Below are positions 16,594 to 25,225 of a stretch of DNA of 64,000 nt, one piece after another (the stretch's first letter is position 1; each line of letters starts with the position of its first letter). Under the pieces are notes generated by a model. That model was not told where the DNA came from and ran no database searches. It saw only the letters and a program-made list of their open reading frames with translations. The DNA is taken from positions 197,544 to 261,543 of the forward strand of contig JBLMZI010000002.1 of assembly GCA_050258755.1 (NCBI GenBank), in the 5' to 3' direction. Position numbers and translations under genes: made by a program. This stretch comes from JBLMZI01 sp050258755 (GTDB lineage: Bacteria; Bacillota; Syntrophomonadia; Syntrophomonadales; DTU052).

Positions 16594-17706
16594 TTACCCC
16601 GGTGTGGTTTCGCGCCGGATCTGCCTGAACGGTACTGGCTTGAGTCCGAGAATCTCGCGCAGCAGCTCCTCCCGCCGGGCATCCACCCGGTCAAACATCA
16701 TCGCCGGCGTGTACTGGCGGCTTAAGATCCGTTCGGTCCGCCGTGCCAATCCCAGCGCGCGCACAGCCTCGCTGACCGCTCGTTCCTGTTCCCCTGAGGC
16801 CGCGGCGGTGCCCGCTTCGCCGCCTGCGCCGGCCGGCGTTCGTTCGGGTTCCTCGATCAGACAGCCCTTGAGGTCGATTACCCGGTCCTGTCTGCGTTCC
16901 TTCAGCCCGGCCGCATTGGCATCAATCAGCGCAACCTGCAGGGTATCGATAATGACCATTTCCAGGTCATCCGGATCCAACCCGCTGTGGTAGTAACTGA
17001 CCTGGTGACCGCGGTTCAGCGCCTCCTGCGCAACTGTCTGCATCAGCCACGATTTCCCCGCCGCCGGCGGTCCGTGCAGCAGGAAACGCCGGCAGGAGCC
17101 GGTCAGTTCCTCGAAATAGTCCACAACCCCTTCCGCCGTAACCGCACTGGCGAAATAGTGCATCTCCCTCTCCTGCCAGCCCAATATCTCGGACGCGAGC
17201 CGGCGGGAAACGTTCTGCAGTTTTTCCGGATTCAAGCGGGCGGCGGCATGTTCCCGGTCCCGGTTGATCATCGCCGCTTCCAGGGTTGTGCTGGCATCCT
17301 CCAGCCGTTTCTCCAGTTCCTCAGCCATCGCGTCCAGTTCCGTGCGATTCGCGGTCAGTTCGGCCAAGTCTCCGAAAGCCATCATATTGACCGAGATCAC
17401 CCGGGTATGCGCCGGCAGCTCTTCCGGCTCGAGCGCAAGCTTACCATTGACCAGTGCGGTTTTTAATTGGGGAAAAAACGCCCCTTCCAGGCAGGCGGGA
17501 TCCAATGGCGAAGGCCAAAACTGCACCGAATAGCCCCGGTCAATCATGGCCAATCCGGTGTTCTTCATCAGGGTGGATTTTCCGGTTCCCGGCGGACCGG
17601 CAAGCACAATCAACCGCTCGACCCGGTTCAGGATCGAGGCCAGATAGGAACAACGGCCCCGTGCCGTGTACCCGCTGATAAAAACATACTCGACCGACTG
17701 GTTCAA
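16594..17706 (-). CDS. Tandem P-loop ATPase (PRK06851-type)
   Basis: 370 residues with two P-loop halves. The first Walker A is LAGPPGTGKSTLMK (about residue 35), the second LHGPPAAGKSWLMQ (about residue 203). Each is followed by a similar segment, LDPACLEGAFFPQLKTALVNG and LDPDDLEMVIIDTLQVALID (quoted partly as LEGAFFP and LEMVIID), showing an internal duplication. A helical stretch rich in Glu and Arg links the halves. This matches a conserved Firmicutes ATPase family of unknown role that I recall as PRK06851. The second P-loop has Trp in place of the final Thr/Ser position. Only a TTG start is possible, since an in-frame stop lies three codons upstream. It follows the PDZ protein gene upstream at 55 bases. 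Confidence 0.82.
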   Translation of the reverse strand: MNQSVEYVFISGYTARGRCSYLASILNRVERLIVLAGPPGTGKSTLMKNTGLAMIDRGYSVQFWPSPLDPACLEGAFFPQLKTALVNGKLALEPEELPAHTRVISVNMMAFGDLAELTANRTELDAMAEELEKRLEDASTTLEAAMINRDREHAAARLNPEKLQNVSRRLASEILGWQEREMHYFASAVTAEGVVDYFEELTGSCRRFLLHGPPAAGKSWLMQTVAQEALNRGHQVSYYHSGLDPDDLEMVIIDTLQVALIDANAAGLKERRQDRVIDLKGCLIEEPERTPAGAGGEAGTAAASGEQERAVSEAVRALGLARRTERILSRQYTPAMMFDRVDARREELLREILGLKPVPFRQIRRETTPG

Positions 17707-17761
17707 ACCCCATCACCCTTTCCCAGATCAAGATATGGAAATGGTGAACAGAACGTGAACA

Positions 17762-18973
17762 CTAAGGGAGGATTTTTCTTCCCTGCAGCAGCTTTGAAAG
17801 GAGCAGTGCGGCGAATCCGGAAGTTCCGGCAGGAATCACGTGGCGCGGCGGAATCAGAATTAAGCCATGTGGTTGATTGGGCCGTTTCGCAAGAAAAACA
17901 AAACAATCCTGGCCGCTGCGCCGCAGTCCGAGCCGGCTGCCGGCCCAATCCGAGCGCAGACGTTCGGCGAGTTCGTCGGCATCAGAAACCGCAATGCCAT
18001 TGACGGTCAGGATGACATCCGAGCGCCGTATTCCCGCGGCTTCGGAGACTGACCCCCGCTCCACATCCAGTACCATTACGCCGTGCCCGTCATGAATGTA
18101 AAGCGGCGGCCGGCTTTCCTCCCGCCAACGGTTCAGCGCGATCACTGCCTCGTGCCCGAGCGGACCAAACATGGCCGCTGCGAGCTGCGCCATCGGATGG
18201 CGCGTGCCAGCCAGCGCCAGAGCCATCAGGAGCAGACTGTACAAGCCCAGAAAGACGGCTGAATGGCGGGATTGCACCACCGGATCGGTGGTAGACGTCG
18301 TTTCGCCATAGCCCAATAGAGCCACAAACGGCAGCAGCATCCTGCCGACCTCCTGTTCACCGAACGAACGCCCCAGCAGCGGCCACCAGGTCTCCGAGCC
18401 GAGCGACATCCCGCTCACATTCCCGCTCATCAGCGCGATTAACGGAATCGGCCAGAATCGTTGCAGGTTGAAACCGCCGATCGTTCCAGCCGGATGCCTG
18501 AGATAGACTGGAACCGGATCGATTCCGCCTGTGAAGAAGATCAAGACCGCTTCCACCATGTGCAGAATCGCGACTAGTGCCATGAGCTGTGAAACATCGA
18601 TCACCGGATAATTGAAAACCAGATGGGTCAAAGAAAGGAGTCCGCCCGCGTAGGCTACGCAGATAAACCGGGCCTGAGTACACGCCAGCAGCAGTGCCAG
18701 CACAAAAAGGTATCCCATTCCGACTGAAGCCAGATCAACGCCAAACAGCATCAGCATGATACTGCCGATCAAGCCGCCGGCGATGCCCGCAGCCGTGGAA
18801 ATAAGGGTTGCACGAAACACGGCCGGGACCGCGTCCCGGGTGCCCGCCGCCGTATATACCCGCCAGTACAGCCAGGCAATAAGCAGGACGACAGGGATAA
18901 GCACCCCGCGTCCTGCAATCGCTTCAAGAAAGGTTTTACCTGCCGAAACCAGGAATGGATAGGCCGTTTCCAA
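17762..18973 (-). CDS. Polytopic membrane protein with C-terminal PDZ domain (MinJ-like)
   Basis: 403 residues. About eight membrane helices fill roughly residues 10-275; the C-terminal hundred residues form a PDZ domain (GVMVLDVERGSVSEAAGIRRSDVI, seen as the GSVSEAAGI and VILTVNGIAVSDADEL parts). The layout, helices first and PDZ last, and the position directly after the S41 protease gene match B. subtilis MinJ, which ties MinCD to DivIVA at the division site. Sequence similarity was not tested, so MinJ is an inference from topology and gene order. The start is TTG behind GGGGGGA. The gene starts 17 bases after the protease stop. Confidence 0.75.
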   Translation of the reverse strand: METAYPFLVSAGKTFLEAIAGRGVLIPVVLLIAWLYWRVYTAAGTRDAVPAVFRATLISTAAGIAGGLIGSIMLMLFGVDLASVGMGYLFVLALLLACTQARFICVAYAGGLLSLTHLVFNYPVIDVSQLMALVAILHMVEAVLIFFTGGIDPVPVYLRHPAGTIGGFNLQRFWPIPLIALMSGNVSGMSLGSETWWPLLGRSFGEQEVGRMLLPFVALLGYGETTSTTDPVVQSRHSAVFLGLYSLLLMALALAGTRHPMAQLAAAMFGPLGHEAVIALNRWREESRPPLYIHDGHGVMVLDVERGSVSEAAGIRRSDVILTVNGIAVSDADELAERLRSDWAGSRLGLRRSGQDCFVFLAKRPNQPHGLILIPPRHVIPAGTSGFAALLLSKLLQGRKILP

Positions 18974-18990
18974 GAGTGTCCCCCCGAGCG

Positions 18991-20142
18991 TTATCGATCG
19001 GCGAGCTTTTCTTCGAGCAATAAAACGGCTTTTTCCATCTGAAGGTCTGTTTTGCCGTCCGGCGGATTGTGTACCGTATATGCCGGTGCGATACCGATTT
19101 TATTAATATCAGCACCACTCGGCGTGGTGTATTTGTTGGTCGTCAGTTTCAGATAACTGCCGCCGGCCAGCGGGATGATCGTCTGCACCAAACCTTTGCC
19201 AAAGGTCTTTTCCCCGACCAGAATGGCTGCGTTGTTATCTTTGAGCGCGCCGGCCAGGATTTCAGACGCACTGGCGCTGCCCCCGTTCACCAGAATGATG
19301 ATCGGCATGTCGATCCCCGGCGCCGAAGCCACGTCCGCCTCAACAGGCCCTTTGCGGTCCGCGACCTTTACAATGGTCCCTTTCGCCAGCACAACATCGG
19401 CAATCTTGAGCGCGGCTTCGAAATCGCCCCCGGGGTCATCCCGCAGGTCCAAAATCAGCGCTTCAGCATCGCGGTTGATCAACCCATTCAAATGATTCAC
19501 AAATTCCTGGGCCGATTTATTCGTAAACTGGGTAATCTGAAGGTACCCGATGTTCTTGTGGCCCTTCACCAGATGTGAGTCCACTGATGGTACATTGATA
19601 TTGCGCCGAATCAATCGGTATTCCTTTTCCGTCTTGTTCGCTTCCCGATAGATGGTCAGCCGCACGGGGGTGCCGCTTTTCCCACGGATCAACTGCTGGG
19701 CCTGATCGACATTCATCCCTTTGGTCGATTCCCCGTTGATTTTAATGATCAGATCCCCTGACTTAATCCCGGCTTCCGAGGCAGGGGTGTGTTTAATCGG
19801 TGCTACAACCCGCAGGGAACCGTCTTTCTCGGCGCCAAACACCATGCCGACCCCACTGAAGCTGCCTTCCACCCGAACCCGGAGATCCTCATACTCTGTT
19901 TTTGAAAGGTAGGTTGAATACGGATCCTCCAAGGCCTCCACCATGCCGCGGGTCGCCCCTTCGATCAGTTTTGCGTTTGAAATCGGGTGCAAAGCCTTGT
20001 TTTTCACGTAAAGATAGGTCAGCGCAAAGCTCCTGACCGGGGTTCCATTGACCAGAACCAGGTAGATGCATACAGCCGCCACGGCCATGCCGAAAACGGC
20101 AAACAGGTTGATGAGAAAACGGCCAAATGAATGATGGGTCAA
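18991..20142 (-). CDS. ctpB: S41 carboxy-terminal processing protease
   Basis: About 383 residues. An N-terminal signal anchor (around residues 10-32) is followed by a PDZ domain (GMVFGAEKDGSLRVVAPI, SGDLIIKING) and the S41 catalytic domain with the Ser in NGGSASASEILAGAL and the Lys 25 residues later in VGEKTFGKGLVQT. Such enzymes cut proteins outside the membrane; B. subtilis CtpB acts in the spore signalling step on SpoIVFA. I prefer TTG at 20142, with AAGGTGA upstream, over GTG at 20181 which lacks a site. It stands between the M23 protein and the MinJ-like gene, as in Bacillus. Confidence 0.92.
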   Translation of the reverse strand: MTHHSFGRFLINLFAVFGMAVAAVCIYLVLVNGTPVRSFALTYLYVKNKALHPISNAKLIEGATRGMVEALEDPYSTYLSKTEYEDLRVRVEGSFSGVGMVFGAEKDGSLRVVAPIKHTPASEAGIKSGDLIIKINGESTKGMNVDQAQQLIRGKSGTPVRLTIYREANKTEKEYRLIRRNINVPSVDSHLVKGHKNIGYLQITQFTNKSAQEFVNHLNGLINRDAEALILDLRDDPGGDFEAALKIADVVLAKGTIVKVADRKGPVEADVASAPGIDMPIIILVNGGSASASEILAGALKDNNAAILVGEKTFGKGLVQTIIPLAGGSYLKLTTNKYTTPSGADINKIGIAPAYTVHNPPDGKTDLQMEKAVLLLEEKLADR

Positions 20143-20408
20143 TACTTCACCTTCAATCCGGAACGAACCAATCCGCTGCACCGGTGGCGCCTACGGTGAG
20201 AATCCGTAACCAATGTATGTTCGCAAGTCTTTTAATATGTTACCCCAAGCCCGGGCCGAAGAGCAAACAAGCCCACTTACGGGCAAACTCCAATCCAACG
20301 ATTTCTTAGCAGGCATCATAGATATCAACACCGACATACTTCCACTCCTTACTCGCGCAATGCAACGAAGTGGAATATACAGCATCGAAGTGTGTCCCTT
20401 ATCCTTAA
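20143..20408. other. 266-base gap between the M23 and S41 genes
   Basis: No convincing gene. Short open frames exist on both strands but lack ribosome sites. It holds repeat copy 2 at its right end (20384-20407). The repeat-flanked, AT-richer stretch could be the remains of a small mobile element, but no transposase motif is seen. Confidence 0.4.
20384..20407. repeat. Copy 2 of the 24-base dispersed repeat
   Basis: Minus strand TAAGGATAAGGGACACAC followed by TTCGAT, 23 of 24 bases equal to the copy at 12326-12349. It lies one base after the stop of the M23 gene. Confidence 0.6.
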
Positions 20409-21542
20409 TCATCTGACGTAAGCCGTGGGGTTGACCGGTGTCCCGTTCCGGCGCACTTCAAAATGCAGGTGTGGCCCGGTGCTCCAGCCCGTGGAACCCA
20501 CCTTCCCAATCCGGTCCCCTTTCAGTACATTGGCGCCTTTCGCAGCTACAAACGCCGACTGGTGCGCATACAGGGTCGAAATCCCCGCACCATGGTCGAT
20601 GATGATTACATTTCCGTACCCGCTCATGGTCCCGCGGTAAATCACCTTGCCGGAGTCGGCAGCGAGGATCGGCGTACCGGATTTCGCCGGAATATCAATG
20701 CCGGTGTGCAGCCGGCGCTGGTGCAGAATCGGGTGGATGCGCCAACCGTACGGTGAGGAAATCCGGTGGTAGCCTGGAACCGGCCATGCGTAAATCCCGG
20801 TACCCAGGGCCTTGCCACTGCTTCCCTGCAGCTTACGGATGATACTTTCCAAAGCGTGCGATTCTTGCTCCAACTCGTTCATCGCCCGCTCATATTGTTT
20901 GCGGTCAGTTTGAATCTTGGCCAGGGCGTTTTCCCTGGCCTTGCTGGTCCGTTCCAGCTCCGCCTGCTTGTCCTCAGTGGCCGCTTTGGTGGCCTGCAGG
21001 TCATTATAATTTTTCTGCAGCTGGTTTTTCTTCTGCTCCAGCGCGGTGCGCTCGGCAGCGATTTCGTCGAGTAAGTCCTTGTCCTGCTGGACGATGGACA
21101 GCAGATAATCCCATCTGCCAAGAAATTCAGAAAAACTGGACGAGTTGAGCAGCACTTCCAGATAGCTCACCCCCCCGACTTCGTAGTATCGGGAAAGCCG
21201 TTCGTTGAGCACCGCCGTGCGTTGATCCAGATGCTGCTGCTTGGTCTGAATATCCTTGCGGGTCAGGTTGATGTTCAACTGCACCACGCCCGATTTCTTC
21301 TGCAGAACCCTGATTTCCTGTTCTTTGACATCGATCTGGTTCTGCAGCCGGCGGATTTCACCCAGTACGCCCCGCTCCGCCTTCTTGGTAGCGGAAACCT
21401 TATTGCGCAAGGCGTCCAGCTGCTTCTGCATGGCATTATACTGGGCCTGGGTGTCGGAAAGTTGATCCGCCTGGAGAACCGGCGCGAAACTGACGGTCAA
21501 GAATATAGAAAGCAGAAATGCTGTGATAACACGCTTGATCAT
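20409..21542 (-). CDS. EnvC-like coiled-coil M23 peptidoglycan hydrolase or activator
   Basis: 377 residues. A signal peptide (MIKRVITAFLLSIFLTVSF, cleaved after a QA site) leads into about 200 residues of coiled coil, then an M23/LytM domain with the metal motifs HTGIDIPAKSG and GPHLHFEVRRNG. The four ligands (His and Asp of the first, both His of the second region) look intact, so it may be an active endopeptidase and not only an activator. It directly follows ftsE/ftsX, the known pattern in which FtsEX drives an EnvC/PcsB-type partner to open the wall during division. ATG with a good upstream GGAGG-like site. Confidence 0.93.
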   Translation of the reverse strand: MIKRVITAFLLSIFLTVSFAPVLQADQLSDTQAQYNAMQKQLDALRNKVSATKKAERGVLGEIRRLQNQIDVKEQEIRVLQKKSGVVQLNINLTRKDIQTKQQHLDQRTAVLNERLSRYYEVGGVSYLEVLLNSSSFSEFLGRWDYLLSIVQQDKDLLDEIAAERTALEQKKNQLQKNYNDLQATKAATEDKQAELERTSKARENALAKIQTDRKQYERAMNELEQESHALESIIRKLQGSSGKALGTGIYAWPVPGYHRISSPYGWRIHPILHQRRLHTGIDIPAKSGTPILAADSGKVIYRGTMSGYGNVIIIDHGAGISTLYAHQSAFVAAKGANVLKGDRIGKVGSTGWSTGPHLHFEVRRNGTPVNPTAYVR

Positions 21543-21575
21543 AAATCCTCCCCAGGGTCCTAACGGATAGGGACG

Positions 21576-22469
21576 CTATACGTCCAGGTATTTGTTCACC
21601 GAAAGGAAGGTTCCCGCAATGCCGATCCCCGCACCAAGCCCGAGCAGCGCCAGGTACAGATTGGCCAGGGTATTCTGGCTGGTGACCAGCGGGATAAAGG
21701 CCATCGCGTTTTCCACATTGTCCAGCAGATAATAATAGCCAAAGTACAACATGGTTACCGCGAAAACGGTACCCAGGACCGCTAAAAAGATCCCTTCCAG
21801 GAAAAACGGCATACGGATAAACCAATTGGTCGCGCCGACCAGCTTCATGATATAAATCTCCTTGCGGCGCGAGAAAATCGTGAGCCGAATGGTCGTTGCC
21901 ACGAGAAACACCGCAGCAACAGCGAGGAAGGTCACGGTAAAAACGCTGATAATCTTGATCCAGCCGGTCACCTTGAACAGCTTCTTAACCACTTCCTGAC
22001 CGTACCGGATTTTCTCAATCCCTGGCATCGCCTGAACCCGCTCGGCCAGTTTGTCCACTGTTTTTGGATCGTTGGCTTTGATCCGCAGGGCATTGGGCAG
22101 CGGGTTGGTGTCCCCGAGGGTGGCGTTGAGCTGGTATTTACCCCGGCCGCCTAACTGGGATTGAAGGTCCGCCAGCGCTTCGTCCTTAGAAACAAAAACA
22201 ATCGATCGAACATCCGACATCTTGGATAATCGGTCCTGTATTTCGGCTTCCTGGTAGGGCGAAAGATCCTTATCCAGAAAAGCGACAATTTCGATATCCG
22301 ATTCGAGTTTGGTCATGATTTGCGTTGTGTTCAGGAAGATCAGCATCGCCATGCCGAGGATAAAGATGCAAACGGCAACGGTCGAGGCCGTGGCTATGCT
22401 CAGGATGCGGTTGCGGGACAGCGATGTGGACGCTTCATGAAAAAAATATCTGATGGTTCGAATCCTCAT
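21576..22469 (-). CDS. ftsX: Cell-division ABC transporter permease FtsX
   Basis: 297 residues with the FtsX plan: one N-terminal helix (about 20-45), an outside domain of about 110 residues with the SKMSDVRSIVFVSKDEAL region, then three C-terminal helices. FtsX does not move a substrate; with FtsE it passes force to wall hydrolases outside. The start overlaps the end of ftsE by four bases (ATGA), so the pair is translationally coupled. The M23 partner gene follows after 33 bases. Confidence 0.96.
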   Translation of the reverse strand: MRIRTIRYFFHEASTSLSRNRILSIATASTVAVCIFILGMAMLIFLNTTQIMTKLESDIEIVAFLDKDLSPYQEAEIQDRLSKMSDVRSIVFVSKDEALADLQSQLGGRGKYQLNATLGDTNPLPNALRIKANDPKTVDKLAERVQAMPGIEKIRYGQEVVKKLFKVTGWIKIISVFTVTFLAVAAVFLVATTIRLTIFSRRKEIYIMKLVGATNWFIRMPFFLEGIFLAVLGTVFAVTMLYFGYYYLLDNVENAMAFIPLVTSQNTLANLYLALLGLGAGIGIAGTFLSVNKYLDV

Positions 22470-23146
22470 GCGCTGTATACCCCGGTATCATCGGAAACCA
22501 GCCGGCCGCGGTCCAAATAGATGACCCGTTTGCGAAGCTTTTTCACGATTTCCTGAGCATGGGTAGCCATAATGATGGTGGTTCCTTTTCGATTGATCTC
22601 CATTAATAACTCCATGATTTCCCATGAAGTGTCGATATCGAGGTTGCCGGTCGGTTCATCGGCGATCACAATCAGCGGCCGGTTCACAATCGCCCGGGCG
22701 ATTCCCACCCGCTGCTGTTCGCCGCCGGAAAGCTGGTTCGGAAAACAATCCTCTTTGCCCCTGAGGCCCACCATCGCAATCACTTCGTCGACCCGGGTTT
22801 TGATCTCAGCCGGTCCGGCTTCAAGCACCCGCATGGCAAACGCGACATTCTCGAAAACCGTGCGGCGCTCCAAAAGCTTGAAATCCTGAAATACCACGCC
22901 GATATTTCGCCGCAGCATCGGTACATCCTTCATTTTCATCCGGATCACAGAGCGGGAAGCGACGAAAATCTGGCCCCGGGTCGGCAGTTCCTCGCGGAGC
23001 AGCAGCTTGATAAACGTCGATTTCCCGGCACCGCTTTGTCCCATCAAAAAAACAAACTCTCCCCGGTCAATCTTCAGCGAAATGTCATTCAATGCCTTGA
23101 CGCCATTCGAGTACACCTTGGACACGTTGTACATCTGAACTAACAT
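22466..23146 (-). CDS. ftsE: Cell-division ATP-binding protein FtsE
   Basis: 226 residues. Walker A GQSGAGKSTFIK, Q-loop VFQDFKLL, signature LSGGEQQRVGIARA and Walker B VIADEPTGNLD are all complete. FtsE is the cytosolic ATPase of FtsEX. The ATG is preceded by GGGGTGAG. An AT-richer 87-base gap separates it from the transketolase, where a promoter could lie though none is clear. Confidence 0.97.
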   Translation of the reverse strand: MLVQMYNVSKVYSNGVKALNDISLKIDRGEFVFLMGQSGAGKSTFIKLLLREELPTRGQIFVASRSVIRMKMKDVPMLRRNIGVVFQDFKLLERRTVFENVAFAMRVLEAGPAEIKTRVDEVIAMVGLRGKEDCFPNQLSGGEQQRVGIARAIVNRPLIVIADEPTGNLDIDTSWEIMELLMEINRKGTTIIMATHAQEIVKKLRKRVIYLDRGRLVSDDTGVYSA

Positions 23147-23233
23147 ACGCGTTTCTCACCCCAAATCTTACAAACCCATTGATAATAGGGCCTAAATCTA
23201 TTCGTTGGTTCTACACCAGAAAACAGAATTCCT

Positions 23234-24178
23234 CTATTTCTTCGCTTTTCTGGCGATAGTAATTTCTGCAATTTCGGCAAGATGCGCGGCCGTAAGGCCA
23301 TAATGCCGGAGCAGTTCGTCCGGCGTTCCCGACTGCCCAAAGGTGTCATCAACCCCGAGCCGGGTAACCAGAACCGGGAAAGTGCCGCTGACCGCCTCGG
23401 CAACCGCGCTTCCAAGCCCTCCGATGACACTGTGTTCTTCGGCGGTAACCAGACAGCCGGTTTTGCGCGCCAGCGCTTCCAGGGCCTCAGTGTCCAGCGG
23501 TTTGATGGTATGCATATCCAGCACCGCAGCGGAAATCCCTTTTTCGGCCAGAAGATCGGCAGCCTGCAGGGCTTCCCAGACCATCATGCCGCAGGCAACG
23601 ATCCCAACGTCGGTTCCTTCCCGCAGCAGATTGGCTTTGCCCAGTTCAAATTTCCGGCCCGCTTCATAGATCACCGGAACCGAAGGCCGACCAAGCCTGA
23701 GATAGACCGGGCCGGGGGTCTCGTAGGCCGCCTTGACCGCCCATTCGGCGGTTACGGCATCGGCCGGAACGATCACTTTCATATTGGGCAAAACCCGCAT
23801 AATGGCAATATCCTCAATGGACTGGTGGGACCCGCCGTCCTCTCCGACCGTCAGCCCGGCATGGGTCGCGGCGATTTTGACGTTCACGCGGGCATAGGCC
23901 ACGGCGTTGCGCACGATTTCATACGATCGGCCCACCGCAAAAATCGCGAAGCTGCTGGCAAAAACCACCTTACCGGTGGTCGCCAGGCCGGCCGCGGCAG
24001 CGATCATATTCTGTTCCGCAATCCCCATATTATAGAACCGTTCAGGATACGCCTTTGCAAAATCAACCGTCTTGGTGGATTTGGTCAGATCGGCATCCAG
24101 TACGACAACATCGGCGTGTTCCCCGCCCAAAGCCTTCAGCGCTTTGCCGTAGGCGTCCCGGGTTGCGATTTTTTCCAT
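23234..24178 (-). CDS. Transketolase, C-terminal subunit
   Basis: 314 residues covering the pyrimidine-binding and C-terminal domains of transketolase. Conserved parts include NMGIAEQNMIAAAAGLA with the catalytic Glu that contacts thiamine diphosphate, and HAGLTVGEDGGSHQ. It follows the N-terminal half by 35 bases. Split transketolases are common in Firmicutes and archaea; the two chains form one enzyme that moves two-carbon units in the non-oxidative pentose phosphate pathway. ATG behind GGAGG. The pair sits between prfB and ftsE, a spot without it in Bacillus. Confidence 0.95.
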   Translation of the reverse strand: MEKIATRDAYGKALKALGGEHADVVVLDADLTKSTKTVDFAKAYPERFYNMGIAEQNMIAAAAGLATTGKVVFASSFAIFAVGRSYEIVRNAVAYARVNVKIAATHAGLTVGEDGGSHQSIEDIAIMRVLPNMKVIVPADAVTAEWAVKAAYETPGPVYLRLGRPSVPVIYEAGRKFELGKANLLREGTDVGIVACGMMVWEALQAADLLAEKGISAAVLDMHTIKPLDTEALEALARKTGCLVTAEEHSVIGGLGSAVAEAVSGTFPVLVTRLGVDDTFGQSGTPDELLRHYGLTAAHLAEIAEITIARKAKK

Positions 24179-24213
24179 GCTTCAAATCCTCCATCGTTAC
24201 AGGAATTGATTCT

Positions 24214-25059
24214 CTACTTCGTGAGTTCGGTCATGGCCTGGTCCCGCTGTTCCTTGCTTGGCGCCTTGCCATGCCAGTCCGCCTGGTCCTCCATAAACGA
24301 AACGCCTTTGCCCTTCGTGGTCCGGGCGATAATCGCGGTCGGTCTGCCTTTGGTCCGGCGCGCCTCGTCGAGCGCCGCCGTGATCTGCAGCATATCGTGG
24401 CCGTCGATCACAATCGTATGCCAATTGAAAGCGACAAATTTAGGACCAATCGGATTGGGTGACAAGACCTTTTCCGTTGGCCCGTCAATCTGGAGTCCGT
24501 TACAGTCGACAAACGCAACCAGATTGTCCAGCCGGTAATGCGCGGCCGCCATGACGGCTTCCCAGACCAGGCCTTCCTGAAGCTCGCCATCCCCGAGCAG
24601 CACATAGACCCGGGCGTCCCGCTGATCCTGCTGCAGCCCGAGAGCCATGCCCAGGGCCCAGCCTATCCCCTGGCCGAGCGATCCGGTGGATGCCTCAACC
24701 CCTGGGCATTTGCGCATATCCGGGTGTCCCTGCAGCGGGCTGCCGAGCTTGCGCAGCGAAGGCAGCAAGTCCCGCTCGATAAAGCCTTTTTCGGCCAACG
24801 CCGCATACAACACCGGCACCGCATGCCCCTTTGACAAAACAAATCGATCGCGTTCCTCCCAGTCCGGGCGGCTCGGATCGACCCTCATTTCCCAAAAATA
24901 CAGTGCGGTCACTATATCCGCAGCTGACAGTGAACCCCCGGGATGACCCGAGTTAGCTTCGGTCAGCATATTCACGATGTCGCAGCGAATGCGCCGTGCG
25001 GTTTTTTCCAGAGCCCGAATGGTCAGCTCGTCCCGCTGCCGCCGATCGGTGGTTTCCAA
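24214..25059 (-). CDS. Transketolase, N-terminal subunit
   Basis: 281 residues with the thiamine-diphosphate-binding domain: SGHPGGSLSAADI, KGHAVPVLYAALAEKG, GSLGQGIGWALGMAL and the GDGELQEGLVWEA metal/diphosphate motif. The start is TTG, eight bases after AAGGAGG. It works only together with the C-terminal subunit encoded next. An extended -10 at 25119-25127 may drive this pair. Confidence 0.95.
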   Translation of the reverse strand: METTDRRQRDELTIRALEKTARRIRCDIVNMLTEANSGHPGGSLSAADIVTALYFWEMRVDPSRPDWEERDRFVLSKGHAVPVLYAALAEKGFIERDLLPSLRKLGSPLQGHPDMRKCPGVEASTGSLGQGIGWALGMALGLQQDQRDARVYVLLGDGELQEGLVWEAVMAAAHYRLDNLVAFVDCNGLQIDGPTEKVLSPNPIGPKFVAFNWHTIVIDGHDMLQITAALDEARRTKGRPTAIIARTTKGKGVSFMEDQADWHGKAPSKEQRDQAMTELTK

Positions 25060-25118
25060 AATCGCATCCTCCTTCGTTCCTCGCCAATTTCTCTTTCAAC
25101 TTTTCCCGGAACAATTAC

Positions 25119-25127
25119 AATATAGCA
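25119..25127 (-). promoter_or_regulatory. Extended -10 candidate before the transketolase pair
   Basis: Minus strand TGCTATATT, 60 bases before the TTG. The -35 region has no good match. Confidence 0.35.
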
Positions 25128-25225
25128 TAAAATTCGACCGGTTCTGCCGCGAACCAGCGGAAAAAATATCCGCGCCCCGAAAAGACGGCCCACGGATCGA
25201 CGGTTGTTCTTCTATTGGAAACGGT

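Noticed and set aside
20191..20412. Small protein frames in the gap between the M23 and S41 genes
   Set aside because: No ribosome site, no known motif, and the frame runs through the dispersed repeat.
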